A stretch of 64,000 nt of DNA from Turritopsis dohrnii (lineage: Eukaryota > Cnidaria > Hydrozoa > Anthoathecata > Oceaniidae), in NCBI GenBank assembly GCA_027922465.2, contig BQMF02000791.1, positions 1-64,000 on the forward strand. The letters run 5' to 3'. Position numbers and translations under genes: made by a program. The notes under the pieces are model-generated. The model did no database searches. It was not told the DNA's origin and worked only from the letters and a program-made list of their open reading frames with translations. Below are positions 24,734 to 35,651 of this stretch, in pieces (the first letter of the stretch is position 1; each line of letters starts with the position of its first letter).

Positions 24734-25570
24734 CATTTGGAAGTTTTTTAAACGATGATCTTTCATAGATGTGCAGAATAATATTTAAAGGCTGCCAAAG
24801 TGATTTTATGGCTAAAAATCCAATATTTAATGTTTTTTTTATGATGACGGATAAGATTTTATCCCCTTTTTATGCCAATTTTGGAGGCCAGAGAAGGTCA
24901 GACCACAAAAATTAACGTTTTGTTTACTGGGTCATTTTTGGTATAGTTAGGTTCTATATGATATTTATAATCTATAATAAGCATCATTAATTCTGCTTTA
25001 GAATCGTGAATAAAATTAGGGGCGGGGGTAGGAAAGTGCTAAATCTAAAGTAAAACATAATTAAGGTACATTTGCACAGAAGGAGGGAAAATAAAAGTAA
25101 GAAGAAAAAGAAGAAGAAAAGTAAAAACTCTTCAGCTGCCAGCGCAGAGTCGACACTTGTGGTACTGTTTCCCGTACGTTTTTAAAACCCTAGTTTTTCG
25201 GCGCCGTAAATTTAAATTTTTACGTAATCATTTGAAAAATTATATCACATTACGTAATTGTTTCAAAAGCTATTCCCTGAAACCACGGTGTGACAGAAAA
25301 ATTTTGTGTAACAGAATTTTTTATTACAGGGTTCCTGCTGGGTTCTGGTCGGTTCTGGTCGTTTCATGTTTTATAAAGTACGATTATATATAGTTTAAAC
25401 TAAAGGCTTATACATAGTTCTATTAGACCCAGTGTATCTTTATGCTGTGGCTTTTATGCTTGTGTTGTATTTTATTAGTATGTTAGCTACCGAATTGAAA
25501 TAAAGAGAAAAAAAAAACAAAAAAACAAAAAACAAAAAAAAACATTCATATACCTACCCCCTTTATCTTT
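24734..25570. other. AT-rich non-coding stretch
   Basis: Purine-rich AAGAAG runs lie near 25080-25125 and A-rich runs near 25500-25545. No exon, RNA gene or transposon end was recognised. Confidence 0.4.
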
Positions 25571-25784
25571 GGTGAGTCAAAAAAAGGGTTTCAGAGATTC
25601 ATAAAAAGGTGGCTGTGAGGTTCCCATTTGGGGCCCTGAAATCTCTGGTTTTTTGCATTCAAATCCTAGAAATAAGTTTTGGTAAATTCCAAAATTAGAA
25701 TCTTCTAGGTGGTCTCTAAAGGCCACAAAGGGGAACCTCACAGCCACCTTTTTATGAATCTCTGACACCTTTTTTTGACTCACC
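25571..25784. mobile_element. Hairpin MITE with about 66-bp inverted repeats
   Basis: The left arm GGTGAGTCAAAAAAAGG... and right arm ...CCTTTTTTTGACTCACC pair over about 66 bp with a few mismatches, sharing the inner word AAAAAGGTGGCTGTGAGGTT. The total length is 214 bp and nothing is coded. A long-arm foldback of this size is typical of non-autonomous DNA transposons. No clear target duplication was seen. Confidence 0.75.
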
Positions 25785-26319
25785 CGATATACATATTTAG
25801 ATATTTACAAACATGTATATACTTTTCATACTCTAGAGAATCTAAATGTAAATCAAGCCAACAAAACAATCGAAGCATTGCAATGTCATATTGTGAGACA
25901 TCTTGAATGTGTCATTATTTCCTATTCCTCAACAGCTTGCATTCCGGATAATGGTTAAGTACGGGGCTGCGATACATGCAGGCAAAAGTGTGAATTTAGT
26001 AGGTTGGAGTTAAAACGTTAAAGAATAATATTTCCAGCCAATCACCAACCGACACAATGCCAGCAGATTAACTGATAGGTACGAAACGATAACTGTAGGA
26101 TGTGTTATAACACTTCTAAAGCCTCTCGTCTTCAGCCGAGGAAGTTGAAATAATTCTCTTCCAGCCTAACATCTTCATTCTTCAACCTTCAACCTCTTAC
26201 GTCTTCCTCTATTCCACATTCTCCTTCTCCCACTCCCTCAACATTCCTTCTTCTTCACCCTTTCTTCCACCTGCGCCTCGCTCCTTCTCCTCTTTCTCTA
26301 TGTACCCCCCAAAACACCA
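25785..26319. other. Non-coding stretch, pyrimidine-rich right half
   Basis: 26150-26300 is strongly C/T-rich on the plus strand. It could be upstream sequence of the RAD51C-like region, but no exon of that protein's N-terminal ATPase core (Walker A) was found here. Confidence 0.4.
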
Positions 26320-26419
26320 ACCCTTCCTCTATTGGCGGCGCCTTCTGGATGTGATTTGTAAAAACTTGGTTTTTTCTAGCTTTTTGGTGCTTCTTATGAG
26401 AACCGGATATGATACAATG

Positions 26420-27226
26420 CTGTTCTCAATATGCAACTCCTTCAGGCGTGAAGCACCTTTGAACTATCGCTCAGCAGCACCGCATTCCCTAGTCTTTATC
26501 GACAGCTTAGCCATGCATTTCCGGCAAGAACTCTAGGATCTTGCGCTGAGAACTCGGGGTCCTCAATGGGTTGGTGCAAGATCTCATGCAAATAGCCGTC
26601 GCTTTACAAGAAACAATGTTCTGGTCACTTTTGTCGCATGCTATTCAATTATCAGATTACTTAGTCAGTCGAGAGAAAATTACTTAACCTTTTCTCGTAA
26701 ATACGATTCCGAGCCCCGGAACATATCCTATAGGGCTCTCGGCGTTGTTATTCGAAGGACCTAATCAAGGACGATATTGAATTTCGAAAACAACAATCTG
26801 TTATTTGTTTCAGGGTACCACAATCGTTTTAACAGACAAAAGATCTATTCCGATCGTCACAAGTCTTCTCACCTCATTCCCGCTCTTGGTGAGTCGTGGG
26901 GTCACGCGCCTACTCATTTTCTTCATTGGGGAAAAAACCCGAACTCGGGAAAGCGTTCTTTAAATAACTCTTTGAACTCTACTCGCCTCGCCACAATTTT
27001 TAAGTCACCTTCTTGCCCTGAACAATGCGTTTCTTATCAAGTGACTTCCAGTGGAGTTCGAGATGTGGATGTTAAAGCCGCCTCGGATGCTGAACTAGAT
27101 TCATTTGATGAAATTGATGATAATGATTTTAAGAATTGTATGAATGCCAAGTCCAGCTTATGTATAAAACCAGCTGATGTACCATGTGATAATCATAGTA
27201 CCAGAAAACGCCAGAAAATGTCTTGA
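26420..27226 (+). pseudogene. RAD51C-like recombinase, C-terminal part, disrupted
   Basis: The protein words follow the order of the C-terminal half of RAD51C: SLVFIDSLAMHFRQ (Walker B strand), DLALRT, VLNGLVQDLMQIAVALQE, NVLVTFV, SSHLIPALGESWGHAPT, RLATIFKSPSCPE, YQVTSSGVRD and a basic end STRKRQKMS (the family ends in a similar nuclear-localisation-like tail). The pieces need a frame change after DLALRT, another before NVLVTFV, and there is an in-frame TAG after HFRQEL. The Walker A half is missing upstream. A TTTGTTTCAG acceptor-like site lies just before the last block (about 26815), so part may still be exonic. Best read as a truncated, broken copy; sequencing indels are the alternative. 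Confidence 0.7.
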
Positions 27227-27304
27227 CAAAAATGGCGTATTTATCTGTTATGAATGGTTTGTTTGTTTTAGAGTAGTATATTTATCTTCCCCATTCGGTT
27301 CATT

Positions 27305-27940
27305 ATGCCGGACAAGACTTTTAAGATTGTTGTACTCGGCTATGGAAACGCTGGAAAAACTAGTCTCCTGATCACTTATGCGACGAATAAGTTTCCAAGT
27401 GAATATATTCCGACAGTTTACGACAATGATTCCGTCATTCAAACGATCAGCGAAGGCGATGAAGCTGTCGATGGAAGCTATGTACTCGGTCTTTGGGATA
27501 CCGGTGGTGGAGAGGACTATGACAGATTACGTCCTCTGTCTTACCCACAGACTGACGTGTTTTTCCTTTGTTTCCCTGTTAATAGCCGCCGAATGTTCGA
27601 GGAAGTTCGGAGTTATTGGAAACCGGAAATCAAGCGCTTCAATCCCGGAACGCCATTCATAGTTGTCGCGATGAAGACCGATTTGCGCACAGAGCCTAAA
27701 GTATCTGAATCCGGAGAGCCGATGGAAGAGCGAACGCCCATCGTTGGCGAGAAAGCCAGTCATGTGATTACGGAAGAGGAGGGTCGCAAGGAAGCGGAAT
27801 CTCTCGGAGCAGCCGATTATGTGGAGTGCTCGTCATTGTTGGGTGAAGGAGTCACCGATGTTTTTAAGGCTGCTATCAAAGTGGCCTTGCGTTTCCCGGT
27901 TGACGAAGGATCAAATGAAAAATGCTGCGTCGTTTTGTAA
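27305..27940 (+). CDS. Atypical Rho-family small GTPase
   Basis: 211 residues, single exon, close to the usual Rho length. Landmarks are a P-loop GYGNAGKTS (residues 12-20), switch I YIPTVYDN, switch II LWDTGGGEDYDRLRPLSYP, MKTDL at the base-recognition site, ECSSL, and a C-terminal CVVL box predicted to be geranylgeranylated and membrane-targeted. It closely resembles Rac/Cdc42/RhoA, but the switch II Gln that drives GTP hydrolysis (position 61 in Rac) is Gly69 here, and the residue two before it is Gly instead of Ala. The P-loop Asp is Tyr13. A short insertion follows switch I. It may be GTP-bound by default or poorly hydrolysing. It lies 78 bp downstream of the RAD51C-like relic on the same strand. 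Confidence 0.92.
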   Translation: MPDKTFKIVVLGYGNAGKTSLLITYATNKFPSEYIPTVYDNDSVIQTISEGDEAVDGSYVLGLWDTGGGEDYDRLRPLSYPQTDVFFLCFPVNSRRMFEEVRSYWKPEIKRFNPGTPFIVVAMKTDLRTEPKVSESGEPMEERTPIVGEKASHVITEEEGRKEAESLGAADYVECSSLLGEGVTDVFKAAIKVALRFPVDEGSNEKCCVVL

Positions 27941-28177
27941 CTCCTATAATGGACGATCTGCATGCTCTCTTGAATCAATTTTTTAGTTACTTGGGCGGTA
28001 CGACAGGGTTTTGCCCTTTTTGTGGTACCTTGATAATCGTACCTCGAGGGGTGATAGTATTTCCTAACTGAATTTAAAATGAATTAGCCGATTCTTTGTT
28101 TTCTTGTATTTATTGCTGTTTTTTCAAGTAACCTTTCTTATTTAATACCGATTCCAATTATCCACATCATACAAGTA
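27941..28177. other. 3' flank of the Rho GTPase gene
   Basis: A short AT-rich stretch, presumably 3' UTR. No canonical AATAAA was seen immediately after the stop. Confidence 0.4.
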
Positions 28178-29116
28178 CAGGCCTGGTCGTAAGAGGCGTG
28201 CGATCGCACGCGCACGCCACCACACACGCCAAGATTAATTTAGGCGTGTGGCAATCGCACGCCTGGCTTGTAATTACAAGTGTAATAACAAATGTTTATT
28301 TAAAAGTCAACAAAAATCTGTCCCAAAATGTTGAAAGTTTTGCTTCGGAAATTGTTCATGTGTTACGATTAAATTTTACAATAACGGAACGAAACTTTGC
28401 TGCCATTTCAGAAGTGAGGTCTCCGATCGCTTTGGAATACGGTAGTGGTTTTGAATTAAAAATCCAGTGCTCAAAAATTTTCTTCGTTTGGTAGTAGAAA
28501 ACAAGTCTACTCAACGAAATCCGCTGAGGAATGAAGAAGGAGCTTCATGCACGCGATTTTATTATGTATTATGTATTATGTAGTTTTCTCTTTCTTTTTA
28601 ACGTTCTTTTAAGTTACGAAAGTATGCGCAAGGTTGCAGTTTCGAAAAAATAATCTTTTATTTAAAAAAATAGCCAGCCAGGTGATGACGAGTTAATGGA
28701 ACGGAAACGTCTTTAATTTAATTAAAAAACAATTTGAACTTCAAACCAAAACGATGGAGAGTAATACAAATATTTTTTATTTTCAGGTTGGTTTTATTTT
28801 TCCTCTTTATTAATTTTTGAATAAATTTTATTTACCGTCAAAGTAATCTTTATATATAGCTAACATTTTACGTTCCGAATCTTTGAAAACAATGTTTTGT
28901 TTCATTAATTCATTCTTCGTGAAAATCTCATTATTTTTACATATGACACATTTCAAATTTGACTGATTATCATACAGAATGAAGATCGTTGATCTTAACT
29001 GGAAAAAATTGATCGCACGTCTGTCAAAAATTTACACGAGCGCACGCCATAACTGATATCGTCAATTAAGGCGTGCGATGACCACACGTCTGCTAATTTT
29101 CTTACGACCAGGCCTG
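28178..29116. mobile_element. CAGGCC-ended TIR element (939 bp)
   Basis: Termini are CAGGCCTGGTCGTAAG and its exact complement CTTACGACCAGGCCTG, flanked by the 6-bp direct repeat CAAGTA (28172-28177 and 29117-29122). Subterminal GGCGTGCGATCGCACG words match those of the element at 4927-6304, so both belong to one family. No transposase frame is visible. Likely a non-autonomous hAT-like element; target duplications of 5-6 bp are shorter than the classical 8 bp. Confidence 0.85.
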
Positions 29117-29122
29117 CAAGTA

Positions 29123-30137
29123 TGAGTTGATGGTAATTTTCTAGCTACTATTTTGTTTCTTGTTTTGGTGGTAATGGTTAACCTTTTTGTGATATTTTGG
29201 TGATAATTCATCCTCTTTGGCTGTTGTAGTGTGAAGCACAACAATTTGTCTGATAATTAATTCGCTATGCTTTATCTTTTATATGATGCTTTCTTACAAT
29301 TTTTTCTAAAGCTTGTTGCTTTTTTATTTACGGGCACTGACTTAGAATGAAACAGCAATTGTGAAAAGTCTGTTGCAAAGGACATTCATCCGAACAGTCC
29401 ATTCCATAGTCATGTTTGCATCAAGTAACTTCCAAATGAAGCATCATATTACTTCTCGTTAATACGCCCTTACCCGCTTTGTTTTTAAGGCTCGTTTCCT
29501 CTTAAAACCAGTCCAGTCCAGTGCTAATCATGTGCTGACGAATTATGGGCTCTGCTTTTATCATTTATTTTATATATATTTTTTATATATTTTTTATATT
29601 TTTTATATATTTTTTATATATTTTTTATAGTGTATAAATCTCTTGCTGTATTTAGAATTATTTTTGCGTTAGGACAGTTTTAACTCTTATTGCACAAATT
29701 CCTACTAAATGCGATATTAGGCAGTACCTTATTAGATTTGCAAATTTTCCTAGAGACCTCATCTGTATTCGGATTTTGATGCATTGTACTGCTAATTACT
29801 TCAATCCTGTCATTAATCTGTGCTTTGATTCAAATTATGTCTGCTATGTCCTGCCCTAATTTCTATACTTGCAACATTTCAGATGGCATGGTCATGAAGG
29901 ATTGTTCTTGAACATATGTTTCTTATATATTTTATGCACATACACTTTTGATTTGTTCTTACACTATGTTCTGAGGGTTTGCCAGGTTATTCATGCCTGG
30001 TCTTACCTTACGTTCATTTTTACTAAACGATTTTTATTTGATTAAATTTTTAATTTGTAGGTCCACATCAGCTTAGAGCTGAAACTGTTAAACCTGCTTT
30101 ATGAAATAAACTATCTATCTATCTATCTATCTATCTA
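29123..30137 (+). mobile_element. Probable LINE 3' end with (TATC)n tail
   Basis: The stretch ends GTCCACATCAG...AAATAAACTATCTATC with a CTAT-repeat tail at 30107-30137. An equivalent tail with a similar GTCCACATCAG word lies at 55795-55863, downstream of a recognisable LINE RT remnant. No coding part is recognisable here. A (TTTTATATA)n stretch is at 29570-29630. Limits on the left are unclear. Confidence 0.45.
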
Positions 30138-30138
30138 T

Positions 30139-30474
30139 AGGCCCGTTTCCAAAAAAATGAGCGAAATGCGAAATATTTCGATCGAAATGTGAAGTGAGCA
30201 TGCGCAGTAGGTACAAATTGATTTTTCCTGCGAAATATTTCTCTTCGATAAAAGTTGAAAAAAGTTCAACTTTTTTTCTATCGAAATATTTCGATAAAAT
30301 TCTGACCAATCAGATTGCAGCTTTGATGTTTATTTTCCCGCTCTTCCCCACAAATAAAAAATCACAAAAAAGTTGTTATGTTTTTGTTAATTTAAGTGGA
30401 AAAGTTTTTTTTAATGAGCAAAATTTTTTGATTTTCGCATTTCGCTGAAGTTTTTTTTAAGTCGAAATGGGCCT
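30139..30474. mobile_element. MITE with GGCCCGTTTC termini (about 336 bp)
   Basis: The left end AGGCCCGTTTCC...GAGCGAAATGCGAAA pairs with the right end TTTCGCATTTCGCTGAAG...GAAATGGGCCT. The interior has ATCGAAATATTTCGAT-like palindromes. It inserted directly beside the CTAT microsatellite. The target duplication is unclear. Confidence 0.7.
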
Positions 30475-31750
30475 TTAGACTAAATATGCGATAATTTGCG
30501 AGGGAAAATGTGAATGGATAGCAAAAACAAGAGGGAACTTGATTGGTGTTGGGGTGGATAAGCAGAGAGTGAGGGAGGGAGACAGGGAGGAAGAAGAAAA
30601 GGAAGGAGAGAGGCAGGAGGAAGCTAGAAATGGAGATAGGGAGGGGAAGAGGGAGGGGAGTTGGATGGGTAGATAGCGTCGACTCCGCGACGGGGTTCTG
30701 AGGGAAAAAAACTTGACCCCATTGGGCAGGGTTCCAAGTAGGGGTTTGCGTCACCTCATATTTTTGGCGTGAGTGATGCCGACAAGCTGCATACCATTTA
30801 CGTCCTCTTCCGGTGACGTCAGTCACACACTGATAACGCTATGAGTCATTCGCCTACGACGTCATTTTCTACCTTGGCCAAAAATAGGGCATAATGGTTT
30901 TTTGATGTTATAAAGGCAAAAGCACATTCGAAATCTTTTTCCCCTAGATGAATTTTATGTAAACTTTTGCTACAAATCCATTTAACCTATTGCCGAAGCT
31001 CTGCAATCAATACTTTTTGTGCAAATTGAAGTTTCTGGGACACCCTCAATGCAAAGCTCACAAGAAAATCATAGGTTTTGGAATTACCTTCTTCATGTCC
31101 ATTTTCTTAATAAAATTTCATCTCCGAACAACAAAACTAGTCATTTTCTAGATAAAATTGACAAATCTAGTCACTTTTTAACTTGCATAAAAGATCGTTT
31201 ATCAGCAGTGAAAAATTCAGTTTGAAATTTTGATTGTTTTCTGTAGTTGACAACCGCATAGACTGCCTTTACCCAAAACTTGCTTGCAAACTCGAATAAA
31301 ACCATGCCCTGATACATGAAAGTGGTCATGAATGCTAGATATAATCATACCAAATACTAGAAATTAATATCAATACGGTTAATAACGTAAGAGCAGAAAA
31401 GGCCTCTAGAAAGGGAGATAAATGCAAGAACAATGGCCCATCTCTGAAATTTTGCAAACAGGTGTGTTTTTGTGCATCCACGTTAGATATTGTGATCACA
31501 TGCGACAATGAAATCAATCTTGTTCTTGTTCCTCCCACCCTCTCCTCTCTCTCTCTCTGTAGGCTCCAGGCTGGCACTGGGTACACTGCAGGTTTCTTTC
31601 TGACAGTGTTTCTTGTTCAACTGAAATAGGGGTGGGACCTTATTTTTTAGTGGAACATTTTTTTATACAGAGGTTGAAAAACAAGGTGTCGCTGCCACTG
31701 ACAGAGCAGGATACGCAATACCAAAATGAATTTGGTCATTACACTGCAGG
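30475..31750. other. Non-coding stretch with a G/A-rich tract
   Basis: A purine tract of GGGAGGA-type repeats lies at about 30545-30665; the minus-strand frame across it is a compositional artefact. The rest shows no exon or element end that I can support. Confidence 0.4.
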
Positions 31751-32415
31751 GTGAGAAAGAAAGAGAAATCGACATCCGAAATTGTTAGCTATGAAGGTGT
31801 TGGTGCTCATCGTGCTGCAGCTCTTTTAGGTTTTTATGTCCTGACTGGTTGTGATCAAATTGGTCGTTTTGCTGGGAAATCCAAGTCAATTTGGTGGAAA
31901 TCTTTTATAGATGCAGACAATAATATCATCCAAGCTCTTACATTTAGGCAGTGACGAATATCTTCCCAACTTATTTACTTTGGAACAAATTGAGCGTTTT
32001 GTGGTCAACACGTACAGCGATGGAAAGAAAATTGGGATCATTACGACAATAGCTAAATTACGTTGGTTTCTGTTTTTAAAATACCAGCACGATGCTACAC
32101 AATTACCTCCAACAGCCAGTGCCTTAACGTATAAATTATTTCGAAGTCATTTCGTTTGTCTAGTACTGAAAAGAGCGAATGTTGCATTACAAAATTTACC
32201 CTCTGCTCAACAAAATGGATGGTAGATGTCTTGACGCAATACTTACAGATAACCTTCCTGCTCCTTTAGCATTGATTGAGTTGAGTGTATGTGGATGTAA
32301 AGGTGACTGCCGCACAAGGCGATGTAAATGTTTTAAGAATGACCTAGTCTGCACGGACACGTGTAGATGTTTCGAGAACTGCCTAAATGATGGCAACAAT
32401 GATGTTTCGTATTGA
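31751..32415 (+). pseudogene. Transposon-associated protein, C-terminal fragment with Cys-rich CXC-like tail
   Basis: Three overlapping frames together give a recognisable order: AALLGFYVLTGCDQIGRFAGKSK, then EQIERFVVNTYSDGKK, LAKLRW-like, ATQLPPTASALTYKLFRSHF, then LPAPLALIELSVCGCKGDC followed by RTRRCKCFKNDLVC (paired Cys spacing resembling a CXC/tesmin-type metal site). I associate this arrangement with a repeat-derived gene family common in invertebrate genomes; the name is not certain. At least two frame changes (near 31940 and 32200) and lack of the N-terminal part make it a relic. Confidence 0.6.
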
Positions 32416-33243
32416 GTGCTATCATTATTAGGTATTATTTAAAGGAACATATAAAATTGTAAAAGAAAAAAAATCACGCCAAAAACACTTTTATACATGA
32501 AATTAATGTTATTTTAACAAATTGTACATATCTGGTCTGTATTTTATTCAAAACTATGTAAATGGAGTCATGGCGAAATAGAGAATATCACTTACAAGAT
32601 GTATGCAAAGTTTTAGCCGAGAAACTTAAATAGATGGCGAGTTATAGCAGTTTTTAAAGCTGGTCTGTAAAATTCGAATCTGTATTTTATCAACATTTAA
32701 AACTTCATTTTCTGGAAAATGACAAATTTTCACGATATAGTTTTTAGACGTTTTTTGTTCCACTTGATTAGATCTTTCGATTGGTATATAATTTTCCAAA
32801 AAAGTTGACGAAAAGTTTTTCCTGAACCTTACAACAATGATGTCATCTCACGTGACCCTCAGTGACAATTTTTTTTGGCACCTATGATTTTTTTTAACTT
32901 TTACTTTCTAAAAGTCAGAGTCAATCAAAAGTTTGCTTCTAACACGCTTATGCACACGAAAGGCACAGGGGCCTACACTAACCCCTTGTTGATATGTTCT
33001 TTCTAACTTTTATTTATACTAGGTTTTAGTTTGGAGACCATGGTCGCGGTAGTAGTCGTGGTGTTGGCTTCGATTTGAAAAATTTTCATTTATAAAAAGC
33101 TTGTTCAAAATATCGTATATGTTTTCTTTTATGGCCTATTTTACATTATACCAACAATATGAAAACCATCACTAGAAAGTATTTGTGTTAAGTAAAGACG
33201 ATCTGATTGGCCGAAGACATCAGGGAATGTAGGAAAGGTAACC
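32416..33243. other. Non-coding stretch
   Basis: AT-rich. No convincing exon or repeat boundary up to the stop codon of the minus-strand Ulp1-PHD gene at 33244. Confidence 0.4.
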
Positions 33244-35536
33244 TTACCCTTTCACATCAACACCTATGTCTTTCAATTTTGCAACCTCTTTGACAGATAA
33301 TATTAAATCCTTTTCTAATATTATTGATTTGTTCATAATCAACATGGGGTTTACGCATCTTTTGGTAGGGTGATAATGCACCCATACCAACTTTTCCTTG
33401 CCGTGAGGTGCTTTTTCTCCACTCAAAAACCGCTTACATGCTATCTTCAGACAAATTCGTTCTTGAAATCCAAATTTGCATGTGCCACAAAGTCTTATTC
33501 TGTTATTGATCTTTCGCACAAGGACAATGTCTTCCTTTGGCAAATCTGCGTTTACTTTCTGTCAAAATATAAAGGTAAACGTTATGACAATGATCGGGAT
33601 TGCGAAATGAGGGAATAGGAGCAAATAAAAGTAAGACTGAAAGATTGCATTGTGATAATTTACCTTTGACGTTTTTGACTTGTTTTCGAGAGTGCCATCG
33701 TTTATTTTTCTCTTTCGTCTTTTTTCCTACAAAAAATTCCTAAAAGTAATCTCTGTTTTTGTACACGGGTAACGGTTGAAAACTTTGTATATATTTGACA
33801 AACCGTTGTCAGAGAATCCATTTTTGAAAAACTTCGTCATCCATTATTTTTAAACCAGCGCAGCAGAAGCTATTTTCTTTCTGCCACGTCTGGTCAACTT
33901 TTTTTATACAATTGATGTGGTACCACCTTGGCGGTAGGCATTCATCGCATTGAATCTGAAAGGTTATTTTATATCAGCCACGTAAATGTAAAGATAACTA
34001 TTTTTCAGGAGATTTAACTTATATAGCTAATTCCTACCCAGTTTTCAATTATTTGGCCCTTTGACTCTGCGCTTTCCTTTTCGCCACAAATTCGGCAAAG
34101 TTGTATGCACCATTCGTCCTCTCCTAAAACCGAAACTCCTAAGTAATTGTTTCCTTTTTTCAATGAATATTTGATCAATTTAAGGTCATACCTCCGTGTT
34201 TTATTAGCCTCTGCACAATTGTTTTTCGGTATTCGAGTATTTCGTTATCCGAAAATGTTACAGGGATGTCTTTCTCACTAATCGGCAAACTAAATTGTAA
34301 AATGTTGTAGCTAAAGCTATACATATTCGAGATTCTGTAATTGTCCTATTAAGATGATAAATAACCATAAGTACAAGTAAAAGTTGCAGAAGAATATTAA
34401 TAGAATTATTAAAGGAAAAGACGACAGTTTGGATCATAGCGGTTTTCCATTTTAAACCTTTAAACAATAGACTCCACAGGAAATACTATCTCTTTGCTTT
34501 GCATGAGGCTGGGTTCGTATTTTCCACTCTTCCTTTACACTATACTTCTTCGCAAGGTATTTGCTAGTTAAAATAGATCGAGGAAAGTTATAATGTTCCT
34601 GAGATTTTACTGTCCTAGATTAATTAATTTTTTGTTCTTCAATTTGCAGAGCTAGCTCTCCCAATTGGATTCAAGTATAATATATTTTTCGTTTTCGGAT
34701 ACAAAATCTAAGACGAATTTAAGCGTATTCATATGAAATACTGTAAAATAAGTTAGCTATGACTTGTTCTCTAAGTTAGGAGCGTATAATAATAAAGAAA
34801 ATAACAGCTACCGTTACAGTCCAATGGTTGTTGATTACCGTGCAACTAATAATCATGTCCAACGACATCAGTTCTTCCTGAAAAGACATAATAGGACATA
34901 ATGATTAAATTGAGAACTTTACATGATAGTAAATAATCGCCAGAAAATAGCAAAAATAAAATTGCCAAGGCCTGTGGTTTTATCGCTTTACTATTGTCTG
35001 GAAAATAGAGCTCCGATATTACTCCACACGGTGATGTGATTTCGATGTTGAACTAGAAAAAATGAAAGGATATTAACAATGTCAATTACTTGGCTACCAT
35101 TTATTGATCTTTTTTATGTAAGGGATTGTTCACAAATGACGTCAACCATTTTTTCATATGTTAATGGCAGACTGACGACGACATTGTCAGTGTTAAGTAA
35201 ATGTCTGCACCTGGTCTTGATGAGAAGGATAATTTAACTAATACCCTTCCGCAGTGCCTCCTACTGCCTTGTTACTTCCACTTGCTAGAATTTTCAAGTA
35301 TGAGTACACGACTTCATCCGTTAAACTAGATGACAGCGTCTGATGCAACATCTTGTCGTTCAATTTGGCGCTCCAATCGTGGAATATAGCCATTATTACT
35401 TTAATCGGGTTGATGCTTTGCAACTGTCTTACGGCTGAATATAAACAAATGTTGGATAAATATGATACTCTATGCTGTTTTGTAACCAACCTCGAACCAG
35501 CCACTTAAAATGAATTTTGATTCGTATTGTTGTCAT
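33244..35536 (-). CDS. Ulp1/SENP-like (C48) cysteine protease with PHD finger, multi-exon
   Basis: Minus-strand exons inferred from GT-AG sites and phase: 35536-35491 (ATG start), 35434-35265, 35052-34992, 34873-34812, 34707-34611, 34563-34458, 34289-34192, 34138-34038, 33955-33856, 33726-33664 and 33554-33244 (TAA). The protease region has a substrate-groove helix (SSLTDEVVYSYLKIL), catalytic His in INNHWTV, ILYLNPIG, and Gln/Cys in QRDSISCGVYCLK. A PHD-like zinc site follows (CRICG, CDECLPPRWYHINC, SFCC), then a basic stretch and a CGTC...VHYHPTKRC zinc-like tail. Introns are 47-212 nt. Exon 5 needs two frame changes and the exon 6-7 phase is unresolved, so it may be decayed or contain sequencing indels. 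Genes of this build are often transposon-derived. It would cleave SUMO/ubiquitin-like conjugates if active. Confidence 0.7.
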
Positions 35537-35651
35537 GATTTCCGTAAAATGAACGAGACGCTGGATTCCAGGTTACTTCTGCATGTTGTATATGCATAGA
35601 ACTTGCACTTCAAGAAAACAAAATAAAATATCGGTACCTTCATTGATATTG

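Noticed and set aside
30392..30826. 144-codon minus-strand frame as a gene
   Set aside because: It runs through a purine-rich low-complexity tract and a MITE end, and has no recognisable domain.
33017..33085. Gly/Arg-rich short stretch on the plus strand as an RGG-type exon
   Set aside because: Too short, lacks convincing splice sites and stands alone.
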